64,000 nucleotides of DNA. Source: Inia geoffrensis. Lineage: Eukaryota; Chordata; Mammalia; Artiodactyla; Iniidae. The DNA is taken from the NCBI GenBank assembly GCA_036417435.1, contig CM070913.1, positions 93,797,373 through 93,861,372 of the forward strand, given 5' to 3'. Numbering within the stretch: the first letter of the stretch is position 1; each line of letters begins with the position of its first letter. Shown here piece after piece: positions 34,895 through 64,000 of this stretch. The notes below the pieces were generated by a model that had not been told where the DNA came from, ran no database searches, and saw only the letters and a program-made list of their open reading frames with translations. The position numbers were made by a program, and so were the translations under genes.

Positions 34895-37800
34895 TGAGTC
34901 AGTAATTTAAAAACTCCCAGGGAACAAATGTCCAGGACCAGATGGCTTCACAGGTGAATTGTACCAAACATTTAGAGAAGAGCTAACACCCATCCTTCTC
35001 AAACTCTTCCAAAAACAATTGCAGAGGAAGGAAAAGTTTCAAACTCATTCTACGAGGCCACCATCACCCTGATGCCAAAATCGGATGAGGATGTCACGAA
35101 AAAAGCAAATTCCAGGCCAGTATCACTGATGAACACAGATGCAAAACTCCTCAACAACATACTAGCAAACTCCAATAAGACATTAAAAGGATCATCCACC
35201 ATGACCAAGTGGGGTTTATCCCGGGGATGCAAGCGTTTTTCAATATTGGCAAATCGATCAGTGTGATACGCCACATTATCATACTGAGGAATAAAACCAT
35301 ATGATCATCTCAATAGATGCAGAAAAAAGCTTTTGATAAAATTCTTTAACTTATTTAAATATGTTTATGCAAATTGTAGATTTTAACTGACACCTTAACT
35401 GTCACCACTGACTCTGTGGCTGGGGCCACGCTTGCTTTCTCCCAGCCTGAAGTTTGCATTAGGACTTTTCACTTTTAAGTTTCCTTCCAGGACGCTTCGA
35501 GACAACTCACCTAAACCTCACAATGAGCGTTTGGGGTCCAGACACAGGCTTCGCACTGACTTTGAGAGGCTGCTAAGGGGAGAGTTCTAACGGGGTGGGT
35601 GCACATAGCAAAGCCACCTTCCTGTCCTGTCGTCCTCAGCATGATCATACAGCAGAAAACTCTTCTCAAGCAGTGAAAGAAATCACTAAATTCTTGGACA
35701 AACGAGATTTTATAACATACCTTTTCTTCTGAGAAAAGATAAGGAGAAAACACTACACGTTTTCAGAAGACAGAACCCCTGCCACAGCTGGCCGGGCAGG
35801 GCTTTGCCCAGGGGGAGGAGGGTGACCTGCAGTGGAGAAATCTCCCTGTTGGTGTGGGTTTCTCTCTTATCCCTGGAACGCCGGTATTTTGCCCTGACAT
35901 TTTAGGTGTGAACCTTTTTAAAAATCCTCTTGCCTGGGGCCCACCAAGTCCATTTATCACTTCTCCCCAGTCTCTCTTCTTTCCTGAACCGTGTGACAGC
36001 CTCTCGGAACTGCTCACATCTCTCCTCCCTCACGACCTCTGTTCGTGGGGTTAGTGTGCCAGATGTTGAACGCTGCAGTTGTTGGGGTCAGGCTACTAGT
36101 GCGCCACACACAGCGACCAGACCCTGGCCCGTGGAGAGCCCTGTACTGTGTGCTCCTGTAACCCGTGCTGGGCAGACTGGCCAGCCAGTGCCCTTCAAGG
36201 CACAGGGAGAAACCGCCCCTGCTGACAGCGGCATCCGTGGGCCCAGGAGCAGGGCAACACCCCAGGGAAGGGTCTCTGTTGCCCCCAGGTCGCAGGCAAC
36301 GAGGGAGCAGGGCCCCATCCCACCGTAGCACCCTGGAGGTCCCGGGACTCCCTAGCCCTCACTCCCCATCTCCCCGCCCCGACCAGTGCCTGGCAACCAT
36401 TAATCTGCTCTCCAGCTCTGTGGATCTGCCTGCTCTGCACATTCCATATAAATGGATTCATACAACAGGTGGTCTCCAGGGACTCACTTCTTTCAATGAG
36501 CAAAATTATTTCAAGCTTCACTCACATTGTAACGTAGAAGGTCCTTCATTTGTTTCTTTGCAGAATCATTCTGTTGTATGGATATACCACATACTATTTA
36601 TTTATCAGCTGATAGACATCGGGGCTCTTTCCAATTTTAGCCGTTATGGATAATGCTGTTGTGAACACTTATGTACACGTTTCCGTGGGGACACGTTTTC
36701 GTGTCCTCTGGGTGTTCCACCTAGAAGTGGATTGTTGGGTCCTGTGATAACTCTAGGTTTAACCTTTTGAGAGACTGCCAGACAGTTTTCCAAAGCGGGT
36801 GCACCACTGTTCATTCCCACTGGATATAAAAAGTATCTGATTTTTCCACATCCTCACCAACACTTATCATCATCTTCTTTTCAATTACAGTCATCCTGCT
36901 GGGTGTGAAGTGGTCTCTCGCTGTGGTTCTGATTTGCGTTTCCCTCCTAGTGGACGCCGCTGAGCATAATCTCATATACTGACCGGCCATTCATGTGTCT
37001 TCTGTGGACAACTTCCTGTTCAGATCCGTCGCTCCTTTTTCAAATTGGTTATTGATCATTTTATTATTGAGTTGTAAGAGTTTTTGAGGTGCAAGTCCCT
37101 TATCATATATATGATTTGCAAGTATTTTCTCCCATTCTGTGGGTTGTCTTTTTACTTTCTTGATGGTGTCCTTTGAAGCACAAAATTTTTTTAATTTTGG
37201 TGAAGTTCAATTTATTTATTTTCTCTATTTGCTTATACTTATGTTATCATTTATAAGAATCCATTGCCAAACCTAAGTCCACAAATATTTACACCTATGA
37301 TTTCTTCTAAGAGTGTTATGGTTTTAGCTTTTACATTTAGGTCTTTAATCTTGAATTAATTTTCATATATGGCGTGAGGTGTAGGGGTCCAAGTTAATTC
37401 TCTTGCATAGGGATATACAGTTGTCCCGGCACCATTTGTCGGAAGACTACTCTTTCCCCAATGAATTATTTTGGTACCATTGTCAAAATCAATTTATTTT
37501 ATTCTGGCTTACATATTTATATTTTCTTTCTTTGTTCTCAAGTCAGTTCCATAAATCTACATTTCTATCCTTATGCCAGTAAGTACAAGTGAATTGTTGG
37601 GTCCTATAGTAACTCTTCTGATTACTGTAGCTTTGTAGTAAGGTCTGAATTTGGGAAGCGTGAGTCCTCCAGCGTCACTCTGCGTTTGCAAGATTGTTTT
37701 GGCTGCTCTGGATCCCTTGCATTTTTATATGAATTTTAGGGTTAGCTTATTCATTTCTGCAAAGAAGCCACCTGGGATTTTAATAGAGATTGTGCTAAAG

Positions 37801-38011
37801 TTGTAGATAAATTCAGGAAGAATTGCTATTTTAACATCATTAAGCCTTTCGATCCATGAACATGGATCGTCTTTCCAACTTACTTAGATCTTCTTTAATT
37901 AAAAAAAAAAAAAAGTTTTATAGGTTTCAGATAAGGTGGGCACTAGTCCTGTTAAATTTATTCCTACGTATTTTATTCTTTTGAATACTATGGTAATGGA
38001 ACTCTTTTCTT

Positions 38012-38173
38012 TTTATTTATTTATTTATTTGTGGCTGTCAGGTCTTAGTCGCAGTGCAGGGGGGCTTAGTTGCCCCGAGGCATGTGGGATCTTAGTTTCC
38101 CGACCAGGGATCGAACCCAAATCCCTTGCATTGGGAGGTGTATTCTTAACCACTGGACCACCAGGGAAGTCCC
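38012..38173 (-). mobile_element. CHR-type SINE with TSD
   Basis: A reversed element ending ccaccagggaagtccc, with target duplications tggaactcttttctt and tggaactgttttctt on either side. Confidence 0.9.
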
Positions 38174-38246
38174 TGGAACTGTTTTCTTAATTTCCAGATT
38201 GTTCTTTGCAAGTGTAAATATAACTGATTTTTATATATTCGTTTGG

Positions 38247-38357
38247 TTTTGGCCACACCGCGTGGCTTGCAGGATCTGAGTTCCCCAACCAAGGATTGAA
38301 ACCAACCCCCCTGCAGTAGAAGTGCAGAGCCCTAACCACTGGACCCTCAGGGAATTC
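38247..38357 (-). mobile_element. Short CHR-type SINE
   Basis: The short form reversed: 'ttttggccacaccgcgtggc' ... 'accctcagggaattcc'. Confidence 0.85.
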
Positions 38358-38370
38358 CATATATATATGC

Positions 38371-38527
38371 ACCGCAGAGCACAGGCTCCGGACGCGCAGG
38401 CCCAGCGGCCATGGCTCACGGGCCCAGCCGCTCCGCGGCACGTGGGATCTTCCCGGACCGGGGCACGAACCCGCGTCGCCTGCATCGACAGGCGGACTCC
38501 CAGCCACTGCGCCACCGGGGAAGCCCC
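38371..38527 (-). mobile_element. CHR-type SINE, tail-side truncated
   Basis: It lacks the usual 'gcggtacgcgggcctctcac' part and starts at gcagagcacaggctccgg, running to gcgccaccggggaagccc. Confidence 0.85.
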
Positions 38528-39388
38528 CTATATATTTTTTACTGAACCAAACTTGGGTCTTCTCGCCTGCAAGCAGTAAAGCCAACCCACTGACTCCGGG
38601 TTGGATGGAGGAAAGTGCAGCGTTTGTTGCAGGTACCGGACGAGGAGTCCAGGCAGCTGGTGCTCAAAAGGCCTGAACTCCACGAAGGCTTTCAGGGAAA
38701 GGTTTTTAAAGACAGGGTGAGGGAGGGGGGTCGTGGGGGCGTGGTCAGCTCGTGGACCTTCTTCTGATTGGCTGGTGGTGAGGTCATCGGGGGTCAACAT
38801 CATCAACCTTCAGGTTCCAGCCATTCTGGGGTCTACGTGCGTGTCGCCAGCGTACAGTTAACTTCCTCCACCTGTTGGGGGTCTCAGTATCTGCAAAACA
38901 GCTCAAGGACACGGCTCAGCATAGCATCTACAGCCCTTGAGGAAGAACTAAAGGCCCTTGACTTTGTTTAACGGCTAAAATATTGTTATTTTGTCTTTTT
39001 TGACTGTTTTCTTTTCCTTCTGCGTTTTCTCACTTCTCTGATTAAACTTGTTCTTTGGAACTAGGGGAAAGCCTAGCAGGCTAAAGTTTTTCTACAGACA
39101 AGAGGCAGGCAGAGGACAGGGGAGGGCCTCTCCCGGGAAGGCTCTACTCGGTTACGTATTGATCTTGCATCTTGCAACCTTGCTGAATTTGCTTATTAGT
39201 TCTAATAGGTTTTAGTGGATTCCTTAGGATTTTCTATTTCTATTTTAATTTTGTCCCCATTTTCTTGCTATTTGCCCTGGCTGGAACCTCCAGGACAATG
39301 TTGAATAGAGGCAACAAGGGAGGACAACCCCTTCTTATTCATGATCTTAGGGAGAAGCATTCATTCTTTTCACCATTAAGGATGATAT

Positions 39389-39590
39389 CAGGGCTTCCCT
39401 GGTGGCGCAGTGGTTGAGAGTCTGCCTGCCGATGCAGGGGACACAGGTTCGTGCCCCGGTCCGGGCAGATCCCACGTGCCGCGGAGCGGCTGGGCCCGTG
39501 AGCCTGTGCGTCCGGAGCCTGTGCTCCGCAACGGGAGAGGCCACAACAGTGAGAGGCCCACGTAACGCAAAAAAAAAAAAAAGAAAAAGA
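39389..39590 (+). mobile_element. CHR-type SINE with poly-A tail and TSD
   Basis: Sense element from gggcttccctggtggcgcagtg to the A-rich tail. gatgatatca and aatgatatta flank it within L1 sequence. Confidence 0.9.
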
Positions 39591-39856
39591 ATGATATTAG
39601 CTGTGGGTGTTTTGTAGATACTATTTTTATCAGGTTGAGAAGTTTCCTTTCTAGTCCTAGTTTGTTAAGCGTTGTTATCATGAAGAAATGTTTTGGATTT
39701 TGTCAAATGCTTTTTCTGCATCTACTGAGATGATCATGTGGTTTTTGTCCTTTATTTTGTTGATATGGTATATGATATAATCAATTTTTGGATATTAGAT
39801 TAACAGTTGGTTTGCTTTTTTTTTTTTGCGATTTTTGTTTGTTTGTTTGTTTTTTT

Positions 39857-40049
39857 GCGGTACGCGGGCCTCTCACTGCTGTGACCTCTCCCGTTGCGGA
39901 GCACCGGCTCCGGATGTGCAGGCTCAGCGGCCATGGCTCACGGGCCCAGCCGCTCCACGGCATGTGGGATCATTCCCGGACCAGGGCACGAACCCATGTC
40001 CTCTGCATCGGTAGGCGGACTCTCAACCACTGCGCCACCAGGGAAGCCC
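39857..40049 (-). mobile_element. CHR-type SINE
   Basis: Reversed element from a T-rich tail and gcggtacgcgggcctctcac to gcgccaccagggaagccc. A gtttgtttgtttg simple repeat sits at the tail. Confidence 0.9.
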
Positions 40050-40932
40050 ATTTTTTGAGAATTTTTGCATCTATATTTTAAGGAATTAGTCTGTTCTTGT
40101 GATGTCTTCCTTTTTTTTTCTTTCCACAGAGCAGTGCTAGCTTCATAGAATTAGTTGAGATGTGTTCCCCCCTTTTCTACATTTTACAAGTTAACATTTA
40201 AGGAAGTTAACATTTAACACCAATCCTGGAAGTTCTAGCCTGAGAAATCAGACAAGAAAAATAAATAAAAGGCATCCAAATCAGAAAAGAAAGTCTCTGT
40301 TTGCAGATGACAGGATCTTATATACAGAAAATCCCAAAGAATCCACGAGAAAACTACTACAACTAATAAATGACTTCAGCGAAGTGGCAGGGTGGAAGCT
40401 CAACCCACAAAACTCAGTTGTGCTTCTATATACCATCAATGAACGATCAGAAAATGAAATTAAGATCATAATTCTCTACAGTAGCATCCAAAACAAACCA
40501 CAAAACCACAGGAATAGATGTAGCCAAGGAAGGGAAAGAGTTGTATAATAAAAATGACAAAGCATTGTTTAAAGAAATTAAAGAAGATGTAAATAAATGT
40601 AATGACACCCCATGTTCGTGTATTGGAAGACTTACTATTGCTAAGATGGCTATGCTACCCAATGCAAACTGCAGATTCAGTGCAATCCCTAGCAAGATTC
40701 CAATGGCCTTTCCTGCAGAAATGGTACAGCTGCTCCTTAAATCCATATGGAATTGCAAGGGGCACTGAATAACCAAAACAATATTGAAAAAGAACAAAGC
40801 TGGAGGACTCACATTTTCCAAATTCAAATTTTTCTATAAAGCAATCGTTATCAAAACAGTGTGGTGCTGGCATAAGGATAATACAGATAGGACAATGGAA
40901 TGGAATAGAAATAAATAAATAAAAAGCCTTCC

Positions 40933-41141
40933 TGGGCTTCCCTCGTGGCGCAGTGGTTGAGAGTCCGCCTGCCGATGCAGGGGACACGGGTTCGTGCCCC
41001 GGTCCGGGAAGATCCCACGTGCCGCGGAGCGGCTGGGCCCGTGAGCCGTGGCCGCTGGGCCTGCGCGTCCGGAGCCTGTGCTCCGCAACGGGAGAGGCCA
41101 CAGCAGTGAGAGGCCTGAATACCGCAAAATAAATAAAGACT
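40933..41141 (+). mobile_element. CHR-type SINE
   Basis: Sense element gggcttccctcgtggcgcag ... gagaggcctgaataccgc and an aaataaataaag tail, inside L1. Confidence 0.9.
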
Positions 41142-41305
41142 TTTGTGCATCAAAGGTCATTATCAATAAAGTGAAAAGACAACCTACAGTGGGACAAAAT
41201 ATTTGAAAATCATATATCTGATAAGGGTCTACTATCCAGAATACATAAGGAATTCTTACAACTGAACAGCAAATTTTTTTAACCCAATTAAAAAATGGGC
41301 AAGGT

Positions 41306-41610
41306 GGGACTTCCCTGGTGATCCAGGGGTTAAGAATCTGCCTTCCAATGTGGGGGACATGGGTTCAGTCCCTGGTCTGGGAACTGAGACCCCACATGCC
41401 GCGAGGCAACTAAGCCTGCATGCTCTAGGGCCCACATGCCACAACTAGAGAGCCTGTGTGCTGCAACTACTGAGCCTGTGCTCTAACTAGAGAGGAGCCT
41501 GCATGCCACAACTAGAGAGAAGCCCACGTGCTGCAGCGAAGGGCCCGGGTGCCACAACGAAAGATCCTGCAACTAAGACCCGATGCAGCCAAATAAATAA
41601 ATACATTTTT
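41306..41610 (+). mobile_element. Long CHR-type SINE with TSD
   Basis: Sense element gggacttccctggtgatccagg ... gacccgatgcagccaaataaat. The target duplication aaatgggcaagg is present at about 41293 and 41612. Confidence 0.92.
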
Positions 41611-42733
41611 TAAATGGGCAAGGGACTTGAATAGACATTAATCCTAATAAATTATATAATTTCACCCACTAGGATGGCCATAAGCGAGTGGAAAATAACA
41701 AGTGTTGAAAAGGATGTATAGAAACTGGAATCCTTGTATATTGCTAAATGGAATGTAAAATGGCTCAGCTGCTTGGGAGACATTTTGATGGTTCTTCGAA
41801 AAGTTAAACACAAAATTACCATATGACCCAGAAATTCCACTCCTAGGCATATACACCAAAGAATTGAAAATAGTTATTCAAATACTTGTACCCGGATGTT
41901 CATAGCAGCACTAGTTACAACAGCCAAAATACAAAAGCTCAAATGTCTATCAGAGGATGAACAGATAAATTGTGGAATATCCATACAGCGCAATATTGGT
42001 CTGCCATAAAAGGGAGTGGAGTACTGACACATGCTACAACCCAGATGGACCTTGAAAACATTACGCTAAGTGAAAGAAGTCAGACACAAAAAGGCAAATA
42101 TTCTCCGATCCCATTATTTGAAATATCCAAAGTAGACAAATCCATAGAGAGAAGGTAGATTGGTGGTTGCCAGTATGTGCAAGGAGCAGGGGGACGGGAA
42201 GTTCTTGATGGGCATGGGGTTTATCTGGTGATGATTAGAATGTTTTGGAAGTAGATGATGGTGGTTGCACGATACTGTGAGTGTACTAAACTTCAATGAA
42301 CTGTTCATTAAAACGGCTAATTAGATGCTATGTGAATTTCACCTCAAAAACGTGTAAAACATTTATCATTTTGTGAAATAGTACGATGTCTGGGATTTGG
42401 TCCAAAATAATGAGGTGGGGGTAGAGGTACAAAACGTAAACACAAAAGCATGTTTCCTCCGAGCTGATAGGAAGGAAAACAAGAGACGGAGACGGGTAGA
42501 GAGTGCGGAAATCCAGGTGAGAAACGCGGCGGGGCGCTTTGTGTGGCGCGGAAGGGGCTAGAGCCCGACAGCCCCGACGTGCCTCTGTAGACAAAAGAGG
42601 ACTGTTAGGGCAAAGAAACAGATCCAGATTTTTGTCTGAACCCTGGAGGCAGGGGTGCCTTTGCCGAGCTGCGGGGAACCGCGGACACGAATCAAGGATT
42701 GCTCTTGGGAGATCATCTCCTTGTGCGCCTTAA

Positions 42734-46388
<3,655 letters not shown>

Positions 46389-46788
46389 GCCCACTCCCAC
46401 CTTCTGTCGTGCTGCACTGAAGACCTGGGCCTGCTGGGGGCCCCTGAAGTCTGTGGCCCCAGGAGCGCCCCGCTCCCCAGGGCAGCATGGCTTGGACCTT
46501 GGACCTGGGCCCTGCCCACACACCTCAACACTGCGTCGCAGCAATACAAGCAGCCAAAGGGCCCCGTGCAACCAGGCAGTGGGATGACATGAAGGGGACG
46601 GCACCTGCTCCCCGCCTGCCCATCTTGTCCCCCAACTGCCCAGGGGCCTGTAGGGGGCAAGTCCCCACCTCCACCTTCTCCCTAGCTGTTCTCCTCCCAG
46701 GCTCTTTGCTCCTCCCCCCCCCACCCCCACCCCCCCCACCCAGACCCTTCACTCACCTCATAGCCAGGAAATCACACATCCAGAATCC

Positions 46789-46794
46789 AATAAA
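46789..46794 (+). terminator. P2RX2: AATAAA poly(A) signal of P2RX2
   Basis: Canonical hexamer in 'cagaatccAATAAAgctgtg', 400 nt after the stop. The GT-rich text just beyond (ggcctcgtctttgg) fits a downstream element. Confidence 0.85.
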
Positions 46795-49700
46795 GCTGTG
46801 ACCAGAACCTCCTGGCCTCGTCTTTGGGGAAAAGCATGTTCAGGCTCTTAAGACAAACATGCAATGGCAGGTCTTTGCGCACGGGGTCTCTCTTTTGGTG
46901 TGCTTGGCCCTCCGTATCGCCCCTCTAGCCAGCCTGGGTGCAGAGTGTGTGGATGTGTCTGCTGCCCCCACGTCCAGCCAGGCTACAGTCATGTCCGACC
47001 TGGGGGCCGGTGGAGGTGGGGGACACACAGGCTGAGCGCGCATGAGGACCCCGAGACTCATCCCAGCGTGTCCTTCAGGCAGTGCACTTACCAGCTTCCT
47101 GCAGGGCTCATCCCGGGCCCCAAACCTCAAAATATAGGAAAAAGCTCATCCTAGACCCCGAACTTCTCAAGGAGGAAGAAAGCCAGGAGGGAGGCGATGA
47201 GAGTTGTACCCAAGGAAAACGAAAGCTTAGGCTGACACCAAAATGCCCGCCCAGGCCCTGCGGCTCTATTTCAAATGGGGATTGGGGTGGAGGAAGGAAT
47301 TCGGTGCTGGGGAACAGGGGTGGACAGGGCAGGACGAGCTTGGAGGTGTGGGAAGCCAGCACTAGCTGGATCAGGCCTATGGGTAACCTGGTTACGGCCT
47401 TGGATGCTACAGTGGTCATTCCACTTAGCAGCTCTGCCTGGCCAGGCCCTGCTCTGAAGACACCACGACCTGGTTGGACAGTGGTTTCCCCAGCAACGGC
47501 TATGATGGTGCACAGACCTGAGGAGGCATAGTCCCTCCCACAGATCCTTTCACCTGTGACCCCGTCGCTCCCAAAGTCACAGCTGGCCTCCGCACCTGCC
47601 AACGAGACCAGCACCACTCACTGGAGCCACAAACCCTTGAGAAGCCCCCACCCAGCACCCCTGCAGATGCTCCTATGCTCGTCAGCTCCCTGGGTCACTC
47701 AAATGCCTGTGACATCCAGCTCTAGTTTTAGAGAAACCAGCTTTTCCAGTTGGAGCTGGGCTGCAGCTCAAGAACCAGGGCCAGGGGCTCAGGTTTCCCA
47801 TCCCCAAGCATGAGAGTGACCCTGGGACCTCCACCGCCCCAGATGCCCCCAGCCCCTAAGCGGGCCTCCGCTGGCGCCCCCGGCCCCGCTGCAGGGAGCA
47901 CAGTGGGGTGGGGATGGGGGTGAGGCACGCAGCCCCACCTCCTCGCTCCTCCCTGCTCCCCTGGGACTTCTCCGGCTCTGCTTCCAGGAAGCGAGCGCCG
48001 TTAGCCCTCCTCCTCCCCAACTTGGCCCTAATTTGATTTGATCTCCATCTGGGGGCTGACGGGCTCCATCCCCTTCCAAGCCGAGTCAGGTTTCTTGCAG
48101 TCACTGGGCCTGGATGCGCCTGGTGGGCAGTACCCAGGGGCCAACAAACCCAGACAGACAGACGTCAGTTACTTAGTCGTCTTTCCTTCCTTCCAGAAAC
48201 CCAGGCGCAGTGCACAAACATACACACAGTGAAAATTGTAGGAAATGTCAAAGTGTAAAATTAAAACGAAAATCCAAAGTGTAAATTGAGATAACGAGGA
48301 CAAATTTAAACCAGGCTCCATAGCCAACAGTGGGGCCCCCACTGCCCACCCATTTGGGGTTTCTGAGTTTATGATTTTTTTTTTTTTTTTTTTTTTGCGG
48401 TACACGAGCCTCTCTCTGCTGTGGCCTCTCCCGTTGCGAAGCACAGGCTCCGGACGCGCAGGCTCAGCGGCCATGGCTCACGGGCCCAGCCGCTCCGCGG
48501 CACGTGGGATCTTCCCGGACCGGGGCACGAACCCGCGTCCCCCGCATCGGCAGGCGGACTCTCAACCACTGCGCCAACCTGGGAAGCCCCCCTATGATTC
48601 ACTTTTGACATGTTTGTGTTCTCGCCAATTTGGCTGGTTTTCTTTTGCTTCCAGTTACATTTAGTTAGAAATGAGGTGCACGGAGGTGATCTTATGTTCT
48701 GGGGCTGCTGCTGGCAGAACGGAGCGAGAACTCATGCTCAGCAAAGGATCCCCCAGCCTGGCCCATTCTCCTCTTTCAGCCCCACCCGGGAGGAGAAAAC
48801 AGCACGGCCCACATCTCTGTGCAGCAAGGGGCACACCTCTGTGCCCCTCTGTTCAGGCCCCTGAACAAGCTGGTGGTGAGTGTCGCATTTTAAAGGGGGC
48901 ACAGCCCAAGGACCCTCTCTACCTTGGGGTCACAGGTCTTGTACTGATCCCTGAGGCTGAGAAGCAAGAACAGAACTGCCTCAATCCCGATAAAACTGCT
49001 GTTGCCCTTTCCTCCATCCTCTCCCAACCACTCCTCAGACCTGATGGAAAGAACCTAGTCTTGCATGTGAAGAAATGCTTCTCTAGAACCCAGGTGCTAA
49101 CATATGATGTTGAAGTCCGCGATAATAGCGCGCCTCCTCCCTCCCCGGGGCCCCCAGGCCTCCTGCTGCAGTGGCGCCCTCACAGCACAGGCAGATTCAG
49201 AGGGAGAGGTGCCAGGCCCCGCTGCAGCTGAGCCCCAGCCTGAGACCCTCCCCTTCCTCAGCCTTCCCGCCCCCCCCACCCCGAGTCTTGCTGCTGCCGA
49301 CGAGGTGACTACGCCATGATACGGACACTCCGGCAAAGGCTGCTCTGACTGGGAATCTCCACAGACAGAAGGGCCCAAGCCCCAGAACTCAGTGTGTGAG
49401 AGACGTCCAGGCCGCCACAGGTTCAGCCAGGGTCCCCTGGATGCGGCCCGCATGCCGCTGGCGTGGACTGTAGGACAGCCACCTCTCCCGGAAGCAAGGG
49501 ACTGGAGAGCTGGGGCTGCAGACTCCCACTCAGGTGCCCCTCGCCCTGCGTCTGGCTTCCAGCCACCCTCAGGGGCTCGGCCCAAACAGAAGACCTCTGA
49601 GGGCACCTCAGGGCAGCAGAGGAGAGGGCAGGAAGGGCCGGGGCCGTGGGGAGGGCCGTGCGGCAGCAGAGGGGTGTTCATCCAGTGAGAAAGCAGCCCT

Positions 49701-49883
49701 GGGACCCCTCGCTGGAGATGCTTCTTGGGCCTAGAGAGGGCTGCCTTGACCGAGGCTGGGGGCCCCAGGGAACCTGGAGGTGGAGCCGCTCCTTTGCTCT
49801 GTGGCTGATTCACGCTGCTTCTGGGCTGCATGACCTGCTCCCTGAGGATCGTCTTCCTGGGTGCCCGTCTTGGATGTGGGTAG
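46795..49883. other. Intergenic P2RX2-POLE, including POLE 3' UTR
   Basis: Unique GC-moderate sequence with one CHR-type SINE at 48375. No exon was recognised. The POLE 3' UTR (minus strand) must lie below 49884. I could not find a convincing reversed AATAAA (TTTATT) close to the stop. Confidence 0.6.
48375..48590 (-). mobile_element. CHR-type SINE with TSD
   Basis: A T-run, then gcggtacacgagcctctctc, to 'gcgccaacctgggaagcccc'. Target duplication tatgatt lies on both sides. Confidence 0.9.

Positions 49884-64000
<14,117 letters not shown>

Larger units (their letters stand above)
33735..35345 (+). mobile_element. L1 ORF2 fragment, sense, with nested L1 3' end and SINE
   Basis: ORF2-type text runs 33735-34105 (acaatgatccacaacctatggg, gaaactaaaagctggttctttg) and resumes about 34520-35345 (gtggggtttatcccggggatgc). 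Between them is a separate L1 3' end (gtcctactgtagagcacaggg). It has multiple stops and frameshifts and is non-coding. Confidence 0.88.
36390..40120 (-). mobile_element. L1, antisense, broken by five SINEs
   Basis: Reversed L1 text includes 'ttatggataatgctgttgtg', 'gatttgcaagtattttctcc', 'gcaccatttgtcggaagact' and 'tgatcatgtggtttttgtcc'. SINEs interrupt it at 38012, 38247, 38371, 39389 and 39857. The piece 38.58-39.15 kb is not clearly L1. Confidence 0.8.
40200..42360 (+). mobile_element. L1 ORF2 to 3' end, sense, broken by two SINEs
   Basis: The text tctctgtttgcagatgacagg, ggtggaagctcaacccac, aatggaatgtaaaatggctcag and agtgtactaaacttcaatgaac runs through ORF2 to the 3' UTR. SINEs are at 40933 and 41306. 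No long ORF remains. Confidence 0.85.

Noticed and set aside
35072..35266. Open L1 ORF2 piece ([16 protein letters not shown]...)
   Set aside because: A short remnant of L1 reverse transcriptase with stops on both sides; annotated as mobile element, not a gene.

Overview
This window is nuclear DNA from a mammal, almost certainly a cetacean. Coding genes are split into short exons with GT-AG introns. The spaces between are full of tRNA-derived SINEs of the CHR (cetacean, hippo, ruminant) type, recognisable by the 'cttccctggtggcgcagtgg' head, and by L1, L2 and MIR debris. Gene order and orientation match human 12q24.33: FBRSL1 (+), LRCOL1 (-), P2RX2 (+), POLE (-).

Region 1 (1-19.75 kb) is the 3' two-thirds of FBRSL1, an AUTS2-family chromatin protein. 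Fourteen constitutive coding exons join in one frame for 816 residues plus stop. A further in-frame 69-nt cassette exon is possible at 9904-9972. A CpG island at about 460-1350 with a strong splice donor looks like an internal alternative promoter and first exon. The N-terminal exons lie upstream of the window.

Region 2 (19.75-30.68 kb) is intergenic and repeat-rich, with a 35-bp minisatellite at 22.5 kb. I see no gene in it. Region 3 (30.68-32.4 kb, minus strand) is LRCOL1, a colipase-like secreted-protein gene. It carries several independent lesions (no start codon, GC donor, lost acceptor, 1-bp frameshift, lost cysteines) and reads as a unitary pseudogene.

Region 4 (32.4-42.8 kb) is almost solid L1 in both orientations with nested SINEs. 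Region 5 (42.84-46.8 kb) is a complete and intact P2RX2 gene: 11 exons, 479 residues, CpG-island promoter, AATAAA signal. Region 6 (46.8-49.88 kb) is intergenic.

Region 7 (49.88-64 kb, minus strand) holds the last 13 exons of POLE, the catalytic subunit of DNA polymerase epsilon: 697 C-terminal residues, including the two cysteine clusters. The usual C-terminal stop appears lost, giving an 11-residue extension. The 5' part of POLE lies beyond the right edge. P2RX2 and POLE are tail-to-tail. The genes are not functionally linked; this is conserved mammalian synteny.
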